Shown: in pieces, positions 42,427-51,290 of the stretch | Layout: every line of letters begins with the position of its first letter | Numbering within the stretch: the stretch's first letter is position 1 | Origin: JAOPZW01 sp963789015 | Lineage (GTDB): Bacteria > Actinomycetota > Thermoleophilia > Solirubrobacterales > Solirubrobacteraceae | Direction: 5' to 3' | NCBI GenBank assembly: GCA_963789015.1 | Contig: CAWBIU010000001.1 | Span: 2,232,001-2,296,000, forward strand | DNA length: 64,000 nt | Program-made: the position numbers and the translations under genes | The notes under the pieces: generated by a model | Told to the model about the DNA's origin: nothing | What the model saw: only the letters and a program-made list of their open reading frames with translations | The model's database searches: none

Positions 42427-43224
42427 ATGACCGCGATGCAGCTCGAGAAGGCCGAGGCGTTCCGCGCCCTCCACGAGGGCGAGCCGTTCGTGATCCCCAA
42501 CCCCTGGGACGCCGGCTCGGCGCGCGTGCTCGAGGGGCTCGGGTTCCGCGCGCTGGCCACGACGAGCTCGGGATTTGCGTTCACGCTCGGGCGCGCCGAC
42601 GGCGCGGCCGCGCTGGACGAGGTGATCGAGCACACGCGCGCGCTGGCGCAGGCGTCCGGCCTGCCCGTCTCGGTCGACCTCGAGAACGGCCGCGGGCCGG
42701 AGCCCGAGTCGGCGGCCGGCGCGATCCGGCTCGCCGCCGAGGCGGGCGCGGTGGGCGGCTCGATCGAGGACTGGGATCCCGAGCGCGGCCTCTACGACGC
42801 CGGGCACGCGGCCGAGCGCGTCGCGGCGGCCGTGGAGGCGGCCCGTGCCCTGGCCTTCCCGTTCACGCTCACCGCGCGCGCGGAGAACCACATCCGGGGC
42901 AACCCGGATCTCGACGACACGATCGCGCGCCTGCAGGCCTACGAGGCCGCCGGCGCCGACGTCCTCTACGCGCCGGGGCTGCGCACCACCGAGGAGATCC
43001 GCGCGGTGTGCGACGCGGTCGGCCGGCCGGTCAACGTGCTCGCGCGCCCCGACCTGACGATGCGCGACATCGCCGAGGCCGGTGCCCGGCGCGTCAGCGT
43101 CGGCGGCGCGCTGACGTGGGTGGCCGTCGCTGCGCTGGCCGCCGCCGCCGAGCGGATCCGCGACGAGGGCGACTTCTCCGTGCTGACCTCGCTCCCGCAG
43201 CTCTCGGAGTGGCTGCGCGACTGA
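42427..43224 (+). CDS. Isocitrate lyase/PEP mutase superfamily protein
   Basis: A 265-residue TIM-barrel enzyme of the PEP mutase/2-methylisocitrate lyase-like group. Segments are VIPNPWDAGSARVLEGLGFR, ALATTSSGFAFTLGRADGAA, VSVDLENGRG (Asp metal ligand), GGSIEDWDPERGLYD and FTLTARAENHIRGNPDLDDT. The common K-K-C-G-H loop of isocitrate lyase is absent, as in the oxaloacetate hydrolase/phosphonopyruvate-type branch. ATG 42427 gives the family's usual start, FRALH. It is divergent from marR, but the intervening repeat lies closer to marR. Specific substrate unknown. Confidence 0.82.
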   Translation: MTAMQLEKAEAFRALHEGEPFVIPNPWDAGSARVLEGLGFRALATTSSGFAFTLGRADGAAALDEVIEHTRALAQASGLPVSVDLENGRGPEPESAAGAIRLAAEAGAVGGSIEDWDPERGLYDAGHAAERVAAAVEAARALAFPFTLTARAENHIRGNPDLDDTIARLQAYEAAGADVLYAPGLRTTEEIRAVCDAVGRPVNVLARPDLTMRDIAEAGARRVSVGGALTWVAVAALAAAAERIRDEGDFSVLTSLPQLSEWLRD

Positions 43225-43261
43225 CGTCGGCCTGGCGCGTTAGCCTGGGTGACGACGTGAC

Positions 43262-43282
43262 GCGACCGGCTCGGCCGGTCGC
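43262..43282 (+). terminator. Hairpin after the PEP mutase-like gene
   Basis: GCGACCGGC and GCCGGTCGC form a perfect 9-bp stem with a TCG loop, 38 bases after the stop codon. No U-tract follows. A factor-assisted terminator or a processing hairpin is likely. Confidence 0.5.
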
Positions 43283-43372
43283 CGCCGTGGTCGCCGTGCG
43301 CGGCAGGCCGCGAGGGACGAAGAGCGATCGGCCGGACGCCTGGGGGCAACGGCCGGGAGGTGACGTGACGAC

Positions 43373-44383
43373 GTGCTGAGCATGCCGATGGCCGCGGCGA
43401 GTGCGCGAGAGCTGGCCGACGCCTGCGGCGAGGACCCTGGCTTCTGGTGCCGCCAGGTGCTCGACCGCACCGATGACGTGGGACTCGCCCGGGCCGCCGA
43501 CTTCGCGCTCGGCAAGCCACTCAGCATCCTCGCCATCCTGCTCGGCGCGTTGATCGTCAACCGCCTCGCGCGGCGCGCCATCCGCCGCGGCCTGCGGCGG
43601 CTGGCCTCGGGCACGCTGCGCGAGCGCCTCGGCGCCGCGCGCCGGCGCACGCCGTCCGCGCTCGTCGACACCGACGAGGTCAGCGTGCGCTCGCAGCAGC
43701 GCGTCGAGGCGCTGGCCACGGTGCTGCGCAGCGTCGTCTCCTTCGGGATCTGGACGCTCGCCGCGTTCCTCGTGCTCGGCGAGGTCGGCATCAACCTCGG
43801 GCCGCTCATCGCCGGCGCGGGGATCATCGGCGTCGCGCTCGGCTTCGGCTCGCAGAGCCTCGTGCGCGACTTCCTGTCGGGCATCTTCATCCTCGTCGAG
43901 GACCAGTACGGCGTCGGCGACATCGTCGACCTCGGCGAGGCGTCGGGCGTCGTCGAGGTCGTCAGCCTGCGCACGACGCGGCTGCGGTCGGTCGACGGCA
44001 CCGTGTGGCACGTGCCCAACGGCGCGATCCCGCGCGTCGGGAACATGTCGCAGCACTGGTCGCGGGCGCTGCTCGACATCCAGGTCCCGCACGGCACCGA
44101 CGTCGCCGCGGCGAGCGCGGTGATGGAGCGCGTCGCGGGCGAGGTCTCGCGCGAGCGGGCGGGCTGGGTGCTCGCCGAGCCCGAGGTGTGGGGCGTCGAG
44201 GAGCTCGGGCCGCACGGGCTGTCGATCCGGCTCGTGCTCAAGACGATGCCCTCGCGCCAGTACGACGTCAGCCGCCTGCTGCGCGAGCGCATCCACGAGG
44301 CCTTCGAGGCCGAGGGGATCGAGCTCGCCTCGGCCAACCAGACGTTCCTGCGCCGCGCGCCGGGCGAGCGCGAGGCCGCCTAG
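43373..44383 (+). CDS. MscS-family mechanosensitive ion channel
   Basis: A 336-residue small-conductance channel protein that opens on hypo-osmotic shock. After an N-terminal region and a span (LSILAILLGALIVNRLA), the pore-lining helix reads LGPLIAGAGIIGVALGFGSQ, the Gly/Ala-rich TM3 motif, followed by SLVRDFLSGIFILVEDQYGV and GDIVDLGEASGVVEVVSLRT of the beta domain. The C-terminal alpha/beta vestibule domain closes the protein. GTG 43373 or ATG 43382 may be the start. Its TAG stop shares a CTAG with the stop of the convergent ACT gene. Confidence 0.9.
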   Translation: MLSMPMAAASARELADACGEDPGFWCRQVLDRTDDVGLARAADFALGKPLSILAILLGALIVNRLARRAIRRGLRRLASGTLRERLGAARRRTPSALVDTDEVSVRSQQRVEALATVLRSVVSFGIWTLAAFLVLGEVGINLGPLIAGAGIIGVALGFGSQSLVRDFLSGIFILVEDQYGVGDIVDLGEASGVVEVVSLRTTRLRSVDGTVWHVPNGAIPRVGNMSQHWSRALLDIQVPHGTDVAAASAVMERVAGEVSRERAGWVLAEPEVWGVEELGPHGLSIRLVLKTMPSRQYDVSRLLRERIHEAFEAEGIELASANQTFLRRAPGEREAA

Positions 44384-44802
44384 GGGCGATCGTCCACGAC
44401 CAGGCCGGCGGCGCGCAGGGCGGCGACCGCGTCGGCCAGGCGCGCCTCCTCGACGAGCACGTAGTCGGTGTCGTAGGTGGCGATCGGCAGGATCGACACG
44501 CCGGCCGCGGCGAGCGGGGCGGCGATCGCCGCCATGACCCCGGTCATCGACGGGTCCAGCGGGCCCGCGACCTCGAGCGCGCGCCGGCCGCGCAGCGCGG
44601 GGACGCCGTCGGGGACGGCGTCCTGCGCGCACACCACCGACAGCTCGCGCTCCGTGCGCGCCGCGACCCACAGCGCGCCGCGCGGCTCGGCCGCCCACGC
44701 GGGCAGCGGCGCGCCGCCGTCGAGCCGCGCGACGGCGAGCGCGCCGGGCAGGACGCGCAGGGTCAGCGGGCCGGCCGGCGCGCTCAGCGCCGCTCCGACC
44801 AC
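44380..44802 (-). CDS. ACT domain-containing protein
   Basis: A 140-residue protein with tandem ACT-like halves: LTLRVLPGALAVARLDGGAP and LWVAARTERELSVVCAQDAV, then AGPLDPSMTGVMAAIAAPLA and AGVSILPIATYDTDYVLVEE. This is the short CASTOR/ACT_7 type that binds amino acids. The S-I-L-P-I-x-T-Y-D-T-D-Y phrase is diagnostic. GTG 44802 is chosen because it overlaps the end of the DUF427 gene, so the two are probably co-translated. The ligand is unknown. Its stop shares CTAG with the mscS stop. Confidence 0.82.
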   Translation of the reverse strand: MVGAALSAPAGPLTLRVLPGALAVARLDGGAPLPAWAAEPRGALWVAARTERELSVVCAQDAVPDGVPALRGRRALEVAGPLDPSMTGVMAAIAAPLAAAGVSILPIATYDTDYVLVEEARLADAVAALRAAGLVVDDRP

Positions 44803-45582
44803 TTGGTCTGCGGGCGCGCCTGGCGCTCGCCGTCGACGAACAGGTCGACGCGCTCGTTGAAGAAGCACACCGCCTGCTCGATCTTCGTGCACTCGGGGAT
44901 CGGCGTGAGGTAGGTCCACGCGATGTCGCGGTGCTCGCCGACGCCTGAAGTACGTCGCGCTGCCCTTGTACGGGCACATGGTCACCGTGTCGCTCGGGCG
45001 CAGCACGTCCTCGCGCACGTCGGCGCGCGGCAGGTACCAGCGCTCCGGCAGGCCGGTCTCGAGCAGCAGCAGCGGGCGCGTCGTCTCGGCCACCGTCTCG
45101 CCGTCGAGCTCGACGCGCACGTGCCGCGAGCTGCGCAGCACGTCGACGCGCTTGTACGGGTCGCGCGCGTGGACGAAGACCTGGTCGTCCTCCTCCCACC
45201 ACGAGTCCATGGCGTTCCAGTAGACGGCGACGTGGCCCGAGATGTCGGGGCACTCGGGCACCGGCGCGAGGTAGCGCCAGACGGCGTTCTCGGCGAAGCG
45301 GTCGCCGGCGCGCACGGAGTGGTAGGTCGCGTCGCCCTTGCGCGGGCAGTGGCTCCTGTGATCCGAGGGCTCGAGCAGGTCTTCGCGGACGTCGGCGACC
45401 GGGAAGTAGTAGACGGGCAGGTGGCCGCGCTCGAACATCAGCAGCACGTCGGTCGAGTCGACGACGGTCTCGCCGCCGAGGACCGCGCGCACGCGTTTGC
45501 GCCCGGGTTCGACGCTGACGACCGCGGCGATCCCGGGTCGGTCGAGGTGCGAGATCTGGATGTCTTCGAGGGCTTGGGGCAT
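44784..45582 (-). CDS. Tandem DUF427 domain protein, one frameshift
   Basis: Two DUF427 domains in a row, about 265 residues once repaired. Domain 1 has KRVRAVLGGETVVDSTDVLL, VYYFPVADVREDLL, SHCPRKGDATYHSV and AVYWNAMDSWWEED. Domain 2 has HVRVELDGETVAETTRPLLL, RWYLPRADVREDVL and MCPYKGSATYF. A frame change near 44945, just after ATYF, then leads into EHRDIAWTYLTPIPECTKIE, AVCFFNERVDLFVDG and TKWSERR before a TGA at 44784-44786. The conserved C-P-x-K-G signature appears twice. Function is unknown; DUF427 proteins are widespread in actinobacteria and fungi. Confidence 0.82.
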
Positions 45583-45702
45583 TGCGTGATCGTTGCAAAG
45601 GCAAGAATCCGGCCCGCCGTGGGCCGTCCATACCGCATCGAGCCGACCAGAAGGCCAGGGGTTCGTCCGGGTTTCGGGCATCCATTACCGGTTTCGGCAA
45701 GA

Positions 45703-45727
45703 AGTTTGGCCGAGGTCTTGACAAACT
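45703..45727 (+). promoter_or_regulatory. Candidate ROK/XylR-type operator at the head of the xylose operon
   Basis: AGTTTG (45703-45708) and CAAACT (45722-45727) form an inverted repeat with a 13-base spacer, and the right arm extends to CAAACTAAT. Known xylose repressor operators have AGTTTG/CAAACT arms. The right arm overlaps TTGACA (45718-45723), a perfect -35 hexamer. It lies 8 bases before the regulator's ATG. Confidence 0.55.
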
Positions 45728-45735
45728 AATCTGCG

Positions 45736-46974
45736 ATGCGAGAGGGTCGCGCCGTGGCGACCCCACGCACGGGCTCTCTCGAATCGCTGCGCGAGCGCAA
45801 CCGCATGCGCGTCATCGATGCGCTGCGCCAGCGCGGCGCCGTGAGCCGCGCCGACATCGCCCGCCGCACGGGCCTGAGCCGCTCCACCGTCTCGAGCCTC
45901 GTCGCCGACCTGCAGGCCGCCGGCCTGGTCGTCGAGCGCGAGGCCGAGCCCGCCCCGCGCGGTCCCGAGGGCGGCCGTCCGCCCGTGCTCATCGCGCTCG
46001 ACCAGTCGGCCGGGGCGATCGTCGGGATCGACTTCGGCCATCGCCACGTGCGCGTCGCGGTCGCCGACCTGTCGTTCACCGTGATGGCCGAGGACGCCGA
46101 GAGCATCGACGTCGACACCGCCGGCCACGAGGCGCTCGACCTCGCCGCCGGGCTCACCGAGCGCCTGCTCGACGAGGCCGGCGTCGACCGCGATCGCGTG
46201 CTCGCCGCCGGCATGGGCCTGCCCGCGCCGATCGACCGCGCCACCGGGTTCCTGCAGTCGCGCGCGATCATCCCCTCGCTCGACGGGATCGACCCGGCCG
46301 CCGAGATGGGGATCCGGCTGCGGATGCCGATCCACCTCGACAACGACGCCAACGTCGGCGCGCTCGGCGAGTCCACCTTCGGCGCCGGCGCGGGGGCCGA
46401 GGTCATGGCCTACCTGCGGCTCTCGGCCGGCATCGGCGCCGGCCTGGTGATCGGCGGGCGCCCGTTCCGCGGCGCGCGCGGCGTCGCCGGTGAGATCGGA
46501 CACGTCCTGGTCGATCCGCAGGGCCCGATCTGCCGCTGCGGCAACCGCGGCTGCCTCGAGACGTTCGTCGCCGGGCCCGCCCTGTGCGAGCTGCTGCGCC
46601 GCTCGCACGGCCCGCTGACCGTGCCCCAGCTGCTCGCGCTGGCGGCCGAGGGCGACGCCGGCTGCCGGCGCGTCATCCACGACGCGGGCCGGGTCGTCGG
46701 CCGCGCCGTGGCCGACCTGTGCAACTTCATCAACCCCGACCTCGTGGTCGTGGGCGGCGACCTCGCCGCGGCCGGCGACCTGCTGCTCGACCCGATGCGC
46801 GACGCGGTCCGCCGCTTCGCCGTCCCGGCGGCGACGGAGAACGTCCGCATCACCGCCGGGATCCTCGGCGAGCGCGCCGAGGCGCTCGGCGCCCTGGCCC
46901 TGGCCGGCCACGAGGCCGAGGACCCGATCCCCTTGCCCGCACACCCCATGTCCCATCACAGGAGGAGGACGTGA
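45736..46974 (+). CDS. ROK family transcriptional repressor (XylR-like)
   Basis: A 412-residue repressor. The MarR-like winged helix (MRVIDALRQRGAVSRADIAR, RTGLSRSTVSSLVADLQAAG) is fused to a sugar-kinase-like ROK domain (IVGIDFGHRHVRVAVADLSF, GLPAPIDRATGFLQSRAIIP, LDNDANVGALGESTFGAGAG). The zinc motif reads GHVLVDPQGPICRCGNRGCL. Such proteins release DNA on binding the inducing sugar. It is the first gene of the xylose-type operon; its stop overlaps the next ATG, an unusual arrangement giving direct autoregulation with the transporter. GTG 45754 is an alternative start. Confidence 0.9.
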   Translation: MREGRAVATPRTGSLESLRERNRMRVIDALRQRGAVSRADIARRTGLSRSTVSSLVADLQAAGLVVEREAEPAPRGPEGGRPPVLIALDQSAGAIVGIDFGHRHVRVAVADLSFTVMAEDAESIDVDTAGHEALDLAAGLTERLLDEAGVDRDRVLAAGMGLPAPIDRATGFLQSRAIIPSLDGIDPAAEMGIRLRMPIHLDNDANVGALGESTFGAGAGAEVMAYLRLSAGIGAGLVIGGRPFRGARGVAGEIGHVLVDPQGPICRCGNRGCLETFVAGPALCELLRRSHGPLTVPQLLALAAEGDAGCRRVIHDAGRVVGRAVADLCNFINPDLVVVGGDLAAAGDLLLDPMRDAVRRFAVPAATENVRITAGILGERAEALGALALAGHEAEDPIPLPAHPMSHHRRRT

Positions 46975-48092
46975 TGCACGCAATCAAGTCGCACCGCATG
47001 CTGGCGATCGCCGGCGTGCTGTGCGCATTCTCGTTCGGCGTGGCCGCCTGCGGCGGCGACGACGAGTCAGGAAGCAGCGGCGGCTCCGGCGGCGGCGACA
47101 AGGCCGACAAGGTCGCCGTCCTGCTTCCGGACACGAAGTCGTCGGATCGTTGGGAGACCGCCGACCGGCCGCTGCTCAAGGCGGCGTTCGACGCCGCGGG
47201 CGTCCCGGTGACGATCTCCAACGCCGAGGGCGACAAGTCCACCCAGCAGCAGCAGGCCGAGCAGGCGATCACCAACGGCGCCAAGGTCCTGCTGCTCGTC
47301 AACCTCGACTCCGGCTCCGGCGCGGCGATCGAGGCCAACGCCAACTCGCAGGGCGTGAAGGTCATCGACTACGACCGCCTCACCCTCAAGGGCTCGGCCG
47401 ACTACTACGTGTCGTTCGACAACGTGGCCGTCGGCAAGCTCCAGGGCCAGGGGCTCGTCGACTGCCTGAACGAGGGCAGCACGTCGAAGCCAAAGATCGC
47501 CGAGCTCAACGGCTCGCCGACCGACAACAACGCCACGCTGTTCAAGCAGGGCTACGACTCGGTGCTCGACCCGCTGTACAAGTCCGGCAAGGCGACCAAG
47601 GTCGCCGACCAGTCCGTGCCCGACTGGGACAACCAGAAGGCGCTGACCATCTTCGAGCAGATGCTGCAGAAGGAGAACAACCAGATCGACGGCGTGCTGG
47701 CCGCCAACGACGGCCTCGGCAACGCCGCGATCTCGGCCCTCAAGCAGCGCAAGCTCGACCAGATCCCGGTCACCGGCCAGGACGCGACCGCCGAGGGGAT
47801 CCAGAACATCCTCGCCGGCGATCAGTGCATGACCGTCTACAAGGCGATCAAGAAGGAGGCCGACGCGGCCTCGAAGCTGGCCATCGCGCTGGCCAAGGGC
47901 GAGCAGCCGCCGGCCGGCCTCGTCAACGGCAAGTCCGACGACGGCAGCCGCCAGGTCCCGTCCGTGCTCCTCGAGCCGGTCACGGTGACCAAGGACAACA
48001 TCAACGACACCGTCATCAAGGACGGCTTCCTGAAGAAGGAAGAGATCTGCGCCGGCGAGTTCGCGACGGCGTGCTCGGAGGCGGGCGTCTAG
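46974..48092 (+). CDS. Sugar ABC transporter substrate-binding lipoprotein (XylF-like)
   Basis: A 372-residue periplasmic-binding-protein type 1 domain lipoprotein. The signal ends in the lipobox GVAAC (Cys about residue 23), followed by a Gly/Ser-rich linker. The mature part reads VAVLLPDTKSSDRWETADRP, EQAITNGAKVLLLVNLDSGS, VKVIDYDRLTLKGSADYYVS, IDGVLAANDGLGNAAISAL and ITGQDATAEGIQNILAGDQC (written here from the visible phrase VTGQDATAEGIQN). The S-S-x-R-W-x-x-D phrase is typical of xylose-binding proteins. It should capture D-xylose or a related sugar outside the membrane. A strong hairpin follows its stop, perhaps raising its transcript level over the ATPase. Confidence 0.88.
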   Translation: MHAIKSHRMLAIAGVLCAFSFGVAACGGDDESGSSGGSGGGDKADKVAVLLPDTKSSDRWETADRPLLKAAFDAAGVPVTISNAEGDKSTQQQQAEQAITNGAKVLLLVNLDSGSGAAIEANANSQGVKVIDYDRLTLKGSADYYVSFDNVAVGKLQGQGLVDCLNEGSTSKPKIAELNGSPTDNNATLFKQGYDSVLDPLYKSGKATKVADQSVPDWDNQKALTIFEQMLQKENNQIDGVLAANDGLGNAAISALKQRKLDQIPVTGQDATAEGIQNILAGDQCMTVYKAIKKEADAASKLAIALAKGEQPPAGLVNGKSDDGSRQVPSVLLEPVTVTKDNINDTVIKDGFLKKEEICAGEFATACSEAGV

Positions 48093-48105
48093 CCCGGCGG
48101 AACGC

Positions 48106-48131
48106 GGTGGCGCCGTCCGCGCGGCGCCACC
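48106..48131 (+). repeat. Intra-operon hairpin after the binding-protein gene
   Basis: GGTGGCGCC and GGCGCCACC form a perfect 9-bp stem (10 with the flanking C-G) and an 8-base loop, 14 bases past the stop. There is no U-tract, and the ATPase gene continues after it, so transcript protection or partial attenuation is more likely than full termination. Confidence 0.65.
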
Positions 48132-48168
48132 GTCCCCGTCTCATCACAGAGGAGAGCGGAGAGAGAGT

Positions 48169-48951
48169 GTGAGCACCCAAGCGACACCCATCCTCGAGCT
48201 GCGCGGCGTGTCGAAGAGCTTCGGCGCCGTGCAGGCTCTGTACCAGGTGGACTTCCACGTCGCGCCCGGCCAGGTCATGGCCCTCGTCGGCGACAACGGC
48301 GCGGGCAAGTCGACCCTCATCAAGTGCATCGCCGGCATCCATCCGATCGACGAGGGCGAGATCCTCTTCGACGGCCAGCCGGTGAGCATCCACGGCCCGA
48401 AGGACGCGGCCAAGCTCGGCATCGAGGTCGTCTACCAGGACCTCGCGCTGTGCGACAACCTCGACGTCGTCCAGAACATGTTCCTGGGCCGCGAGGAGGT
48501 GACCCAGCTGCGCCGCCTGGACGAGACGATCATGGAGAAGCGCGCGTCGGACACGCTGTCATCGCTGTCGGTGACGACGATCCGCTCCGTGCGCCAGACC
48601 GTCGCCGGCCTGTCCGGCGGTCAGCGCCAGTCCGTCGCGGTGGCCAAGGCGGTCATGTGGAACTCGAAGGTCGTCATCCTCGACGAGCCGACGGCGGCGC
48701 TCGGCGTCGCCCAGACGCGTCAGGTCCTCGACCTCGTCAAGCGCCTCGGCGAGCAGGGCCTGGCCGTCGTGCTCATCTCGCACAACCTGCACGACATCTT
48801 CGAGGTCGCCGACACCATCACGGTGCTGCGCCTCGGCCAGAACGTGTCCGTGCTCAAGCGCACCGACGTCACGCAGACCCAGGTCGTCGAGGCCATCACG
48901 GCCGGCGCCCTGTCCAAGGTGCCCGGCGTGGAGAAGGAGGTGGTGGCATGA
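48169..48951 (+). CDS. Sugar ABC transporter ATP-binding protein (single-domain XylG-like)
   Basis: A 260-residue ATPase. Walker A is VGDNGAGKSTLIKC, the Q-loop VVYQDLALCDNLDVV, the signature LSGGQRQSVAVAKAV, Walker B VVILDEPTAALGV, and the switch LISHNLHDIF. Sugar transporters of the Rbs/Xyl type usually have a fused tandem ATPase of about 500 residues; this one has a single domain and must homodimerise, as in the FrcA-type group. GTG 48169 follows GGAGAG. Its stop overlaps the permease ATG by 4 bp. Confidence 0.9.
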   Translation: MSTQATPILELRGVSKSFGAVQALYQVDFHVAPGQVMALVGDNGAGKSTLIKCIAGIHPIDEGEILFDGQPVSIHGPKDAAKLGIEVVYQDLALCDNLDVVQNMFLGREEVTQLRRLDETIMEKRASDTLSSLSVTTIRSVRQTVAGLSGGQRQSVAVAKAVMWNSKVVILDEPTAALGVAQTRQVLDLVKRLGEQGLAVVLISHNLHDIFEVADTITVLRLGQNVSVLKRTDVTQTQVVEAITAGALSKVPGVEKEVVA

Positions 48952-50205
48952 GCGCCACCACACCGATCGAGACCTCCGACGCCGCACCGCCCGGCATCCC
49001 CGGCGCGCCGGCCGGCGAGTCGCTGGCCGACTACGCCCGCCGCTGGTGGGCCGGCGTCCGCTCCGGTGAGCTCGGCTCGCTGCCGATCATCGTCGGCCTG
49101 ATCCTCATCGCGATCATCTTCCAGTCCCAGAACGACCGCTTCCTCACCGCGGGGAACTTCGTCAACCTCATCGTCCAGATGGCCGCCTTCGCGGTCATCG
49201 GCATGGGCATCGTCTTCGTCCTGCTGCTCGGCGAGATCGATCTGTCGATCGGCTTCGTCAGCGGCGTCGGCGGGGTGCTGACCGCGCTGCTCATGCTGCC
49301 CGACGGCTCCAACGAGTTCGGCGCCATCCCGGCGATCCTCATCGCGCTCTCCGCCGGCGTGGGCATCGGGGTCCTGCACGGGCTGATCATCACGAAGGTC
49401 GGCGTGCCGTCGTTCGTGGTCACGCTGGCCGGCCTGCTCGCCTGGAACGGCGTCGTGCTGCTGCTGATCGGCAGTCGCGGCACGGTCATCATCCAGAACG
49501 ACTTCGTCATCGGCTTCGCCAACGACTTCCTGCCGGCGGCGACGGCGTGGATCGTGCTGCTCGCCGGCATCGCGCTCTATGCGGGCATCCTGCTCAACAG
49601 CTACCGGGTCCGGCGCAAGGCCGGGCTGTCCAACGAGCCCCAGGTGCTGATCGCACTGCGTGTCGCCGGGCTGGCGCTGGCCGGCATCATCGTCGTCGTC
49701 GTCGCCAACCAGGACCGCGGCGTGCCGTACGTGCTGATCGTGCTCACGGTGCTGTTCATCCTGTGGACCTACGTCCTCAACCGGACGCGCTTCGGGCGCC
49801 ACATCTACGCGGTCGGCGGCAACACGGAGGCGGCGCGTCGCGCGGGCATCAACGTCGACCGGGTCGAAGATCGCGTGCTTCGCGATCTGCTCGTCGATGG
49901 CGGTGCTCGGCGGGATCATCCTCGCCTCGCGCCTGCGCTCGATCGACACGAACTCGGGCGGCGGCAGCGTCCTGCTCTACTCGATCGCGGCGGCCGTCAT
50001 CGGCGGCACGTCCCTGTTCGGCGGCCGCGGCCACGTGAAGTCGGCCGTGCTCGGCGCGCTCGTCATCGCCTCGATCGACAACGGGCTCGGCCTGCTGGGC
50101 CTGAGCTCCGGCACCAAGTTCGTCATCACCGGCCTGGTCCTCCTGGCCGCGGTGGCGGTCGACTCGCTCTCGCGGCGCGGTCGCGCGCAAGCGGGACGGG
50201 CATGA
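48948..50205 (+). CDS. Sugar ABC transporter permease (XylH-like), one frameshift
   Basis: A polytopic permease of about 418 residues once repaired. After a cytoplasmic N-terminus come spans such as LPIIVGLILIAIIFQSQNDR and AAFAVIGMGIVFVLLLGEID, the latter with the family's GEIDLSIGFVSGVGG. Next come PSFVVTLAGLLAWNGVVLLL and, near the end, TRFGRHIYAVGGNTEAARRA, the EAA-like loop. The frame changes near 49866 (an extra G in GTCGAAGATC), after which CSSMAVLGGIILASRLRSID and GGTSLFGGRGHVKSAVLGAL continue. The extra base is most likely an error. It pairs with the single-domain ATPase and XylF-like protein. Confidence 0.86.
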
Positions 50206-50210
50206 CGGCA

Positions 50211-50250
50211 GGGGGCCCCGCGCGACAACCGCTCTCCGCGCGGGGCCCTC
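50211..50250 (+). terminator. Strong hairpin after the permease gene
   Basis: GGGCCCCGCGCG (50213-50224) and CGCGCGGGGCCC (50237-50248) form a perfect 12-bp stem with a 12-base loop, extended by two further pairs. It begins 8 bases after the permease stop. Without a U-tract it may end the transporter transcript only partly before the catabolic genes. Confidence 0.6.
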
Positions 50251-50290
50251 GTGCCGTCCCCTGCATCACGACGGGAAGGGATCGGTCTGG

Positions 50291-51265
50291 ATGAGCGCTG
50301 CGCTGCGCTGGGGAATCCTCTCGACGGCGAACATCACGCGGAAGCTGCTCGACAGCGGCGGCGGCGACTTCGTGGCCGTGGCGTCGCGCTCGGCCGGGCG
50401 CGCGGAGGCGTTCGCGCGCGAGCACGGGATTCCCCGTACACATGACTCCTACGAGGCGCTGCTCGCCGACCCCGAGGTCGACGCGGTCTACAACCCGCTG
50501 CCCAACGCCCTGCACGTCGAGTGGACGGTCAAGGCGCTCGAGGCCGGCAAGCACGTCCTCTGCGAGAAGCCGATGTCGCGCCGCCCCGAGGAGGTCGAGC
50601 GCGCCTTCGACGTCGCCGAGCGCGAGGGTCGCGTGCTCGCCGAGGCGTTCATGTGGCGCCATCACCCGCAGGTCGCGCGCGCCCGCGAGCTGATCGCCGG
50701 CGGCACGATCGGCACGCTGCGCCTGCTGCGCGCCTCGTTCGCGTTCAAGGCGACGGACCCCGACGACATCCGCCTGCAGTCCGCGCTGGACGGCGGCGGC
50801 CTGATGGACGTCGGGTGCTACTGCGTGAGCGGCTGCCGCGCTCTGGCCGGCGCCGAGCCCGAGCGCGTGCAGGCCGAGCAGGTGATCGGCGGCAACGGCG
50901 TCGACGTCGCGCTCGTGGCCACGCTGCGCTTCCCCGGCGACGTGCTGGCGACGCTCGACTGCGGGCTGTCACTCGTCGACCGCGACGAGCTGGAGGCCGT
51001 CGGCGACGAGGGCTCGCTGTTCCTCGATGACCCGTGGCACGGCCGCGAGGCGGTCATCGAGGTGCGCCGCGCCGACGGCTCGGCCGAGCGCATCGAGACG
51101 GGCCCGGCCAACTCCTACGCCCTGGAGATCGCGAACTTCGAAGCCGCGGTGAGCGGGCAGGGCGAGCCCCTGCTCGGCCGCGACGATGCCGTCGCCCAGG
51201 CCCGCACCATCGCCGCGCTCTACGCGTCGGCGGACGGTGGCGGGCCCGTGGCGCCGGCGTCCTGA
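50291..51265 (+). CDS. Gfo/Idh/MocA family sugar oxidoreductase
   Basis: A 324-residue NAD(P)-dependent dehydrogenase. The Rossmann start is RWGILSTANITRKLLDSGGG, followed by YNPLPNALHVEWTVKALEAG and the catalytic GKHVLCEKPMSR (E-K-P). The C-terminal domain has GGGLMDVGCYCVSGCRALAG, in which the D-x-G-C-Y phrase resembles D-xylose 1-dehydrogenase/dihydrodiol dehydrogenase members. In the xylose operon it could oxidise xylose to xylonolactone or act on a related sugar, giving a side route to the isomerase. It starts 85 bp after the permease, beyond the hairpin. Confidence 0.87.
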   Translation: MSAALRWGILSTANITRKLLDSGGGDFVAVASRSAGRAEAFAREHGIPRTHDSYEALLADPEVDAVYNPLPNALHVEWTVKALEAGKHVLCEKPMSRRPEEVERAFDVAEREGRVLAEAFMWRHHPQVARARELIAGGTIGTLRLLRASFAFKATDPDDIRLQSALDGGGLMDVGCYCVSGCRALAGAEPERVQAEQVIGGNGVDVALVATLRFPGDVLATLDCGLSLVDRDELEAVGDEGSLFLDDPWHGREAVIEVRRADGSAERIETGPANSYALEIANFEAAVSGQGEPLLGRDDAVAQARTIAALYASADGGGPVAPAS

Positions 51266-51290
51266 CACCCCGAGACAGAGGAGGCGCGGA

